Made by a program: the position numbers and the translations under genes
Source of the DNA: Xestospongia muta
Lineage: Eukaryota; Porifera; Demospongiae; Haplosclerida; Petrosiidae
Direction: 5' to 3'
NCBI GenBank assembly: GCA_963693285.1
Contig: OY848926.1
Coordinates: 5,316,501 to 5,380,500, forward strand
Length of the DNA: 64,000 nt
The notes under the pieces: generated by a model
Told to the model about the DNA's origin: nothing
Seen by the model: only the letters and a program-made list of their open reading frames with translations
Database searches by the model: none
Shown: positions 62,373 to 64,000 of the stretch, piece after piece
Position numbering within the stretch: position 1 is the stretch's first letter
How the letters are laid out: the number at the start of each line of letters is the position of its first letter

Positions 62373-63607
62373 GATACAACTCATAACATATATTTCACTG
62401 ATGATAACAAACTCTACTATGTCAACTTTTTATTGTAGCACTAGGTTAGCAATTAAAAAAAATTGGAGAAACCACTCTTTTTGTGTATAAATTCCATGTT
62501 ATTTTTTATATTTTCTAGTACCTTCTCATGCCCTCACAAGGGTAATTACAAGCAACCTGATACAATAGTGGCTAGTGATAATATAATATTGGATCTAAGT
62601 GCTGTAAAAACATCAAGATTTGTTAATAGTCCTAGTCCTAGTTTGTACAAATGCATCAGGAGTACCACTTACTCACATTAATGGAGTAGAGGTTCTGAAT
62701 AAGTTAGTCCATCATGGTACAACATCTAACCTTAAAATAAGACTGAATCAGTTTAATCTCTCACAAGCTGGTACATATTTCTGTACTGCAATACTTAATA
62801 CTAAAGCATTGCCTTATCTACTTACACATAATGCAAGTACTGCTGTTAAAATAAAGAGTAAGTTAATATGACTATATAATTATATTAATTGAAAACCTTC
62901 TTATAATACTCATACCAAATGTTACCATTAACCTCAGTTCTCAAAATAACGTCATTTCAAATGGAGATTCTGTTCAATTTACATGTAATGTAATCATAAA
63001 TAAACTTGATTACGTAGATATTCACAGAATATCCAATTAAATCTGGTGGGGTTAGAGATCAAATGTAACGAGTAGGAGGTATGTCAACAACCATAGAATA
63101 ACATCTGATTCTAAAGATAGCAAATGATTGTTAGAAAAATATTATTGTTATCAATTATTGTTTTCTTTAACATAGAAGGTATCGATAGCAAACTTAAAAA
63201 GTAATACAACAACGCAGCAACTGGTTAATGCTATTATAAACACATGTCGCTGTACTGATTATACTGAGAAATATATCATAGATAAGAGGTTTATCTGTTC
63301 AAAACAAGATTCATCTGCTGTAACTTACCGAGCTATGCTATATTTCAGTAGACAATGTAGTGTAGCTAAGTTACCAAGTTGTATTCAAAATTGAGTTACT
63401 AGTGGACCCAAAATAGACAGGCTTGTTGTAGATCCAGACTGTAATCTTACCATTAGTACTTACAATGATTCTCTGTGTAGTATGTATACTATACAAAGTC
63501 TAAAGAGGTCATTTCAAATATTTTTAATTGAAGGGGTTGCTGGTGGTATTTGTTGTGCTATTTTGTTTGGAACAATTTTATTGTATGTTGTTTCCATATT
63601 AATTAGG
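62373..63607 (+). repeat. ~1.23-kb tandem unit of receptor exon pieces
   Basis: The unit holds the tail of the fourth Ig exon, the fifth Ig exon (62519-62860, one base lost near its start), the start of the sixth, an exon 8 piece and the stalk/membrane exon with the same TGA as R3 (about 63391). The unit restarts at about 63608 with identical sequence. Confidence 0.85.
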
Positions 63608-64000
63608 ATACAACTCATAACATATATTTCACTGATGATAACAAACTCTACTATGTCAACTTTTAATTGTAGCACTAGGTTAGCAATTAAAAAAAATTGG
63701 AGAAACCACTCTTTTTGTGTATAAATTCCATGTTATTTTTTATATTTTCTAGTACCTTCTCATGCCCTCACAAGGGTAATTACAAGCAGCCTGATACAAT
63801 AGTGGCTGGTGATAATATAACATTGGATCTAAGTGCTGTAAAAACATCAAGATTTGTTAATGGTCTTAGTATAGTTTGTACAAAAGCATCAGGAGTACCA
63901 CTTACTCACATTAATGGAGTAGAGGTTCTAAATAAATTAGTCCATCATGGTACAACATCTAACCTTAAATTAAGACTGAATCAGTTTAATCTCTCACAAG
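63608..64000 (+). pseudogene. Next receptor unit, cut by window end
   Basis: It begins again with the tail of the fourth Ig exon, then the fifth Ig exon from about 63755. The same one-base loss (GTAATTACAAGCAGCC) is present. The copy runs past the right edge. Confidence 0.8.

Overview
This 64 kb window looks like nuclear DNA of an animal. It is AT-rich, its genes are split by short GT-AG introns, and the protein families are metazoan (LIM, RGS, PX, ERI-type exonuclease, CD225/IFITM-like, immunoglobulin-like). The compact introns and family mix fit an early-branching invertebrate such as a demosponge. That placement is inference; no rRNA or mitochondrial marker is present to confirm it. All gene models below are hand-built from splice sites, reading phase and similarity between copies.

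Left part (1-11.7 kb): one long minus-strand gene encodes an unusual LIM-LIM-RGS-PX protein, with its 3' end beyond the left edge. It shares a 202-bp divergent promoter region with an intronless plus-strand DEDDh exonuclease of the ERI1/ERI3 type.

Middle part (12.7-54.6 kb): a dense array of small membrane-protein genes of the CD225/dispanin (IFITM-like) family. Four are on the plus strand (12702, 13447, 14605, 53783) and eleven on the minus strand have an intact hand-assembled frame. Two further copies carry one shared frameshift, and several are clear pseudogenes or orphan exons. Most minus-strand members share a plan: a tiny first exon, an acidic-dileucine-like N-terminus, one or two Pro/Tyr exons with PPxY motifs, an exon for the first hydrophobic segment, and a last exon starting AQEAExRGD with the second membrane segment. 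The array grew by tandem duplication: a repeat of about 4.2-kb period copied twice (24.5-32.3 kb) and a 2.94-kb unit copied three times (35.7-44.6 kb). Four small non-coding mobile elements, two of them related copies, lie inside it.

Right part (55.4-64 kb): one intact gene for an 872-residue type I receptor with six Ig-like domains, each on its own phase-1 exon, a transmembrane helix and a tyrosine-rich tail. It is followed by at least three degraded or rearranged copies, including a 1.23-kb tandem repeat running off the right edge. IFITM proteins restrict viruses in vertebrates, and expanding Ig receptors often act in recognition, so the neighbourhood suggests a rapidly evolving defence or recognition locus. 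That is a hypothesis, not a demonstrated function.
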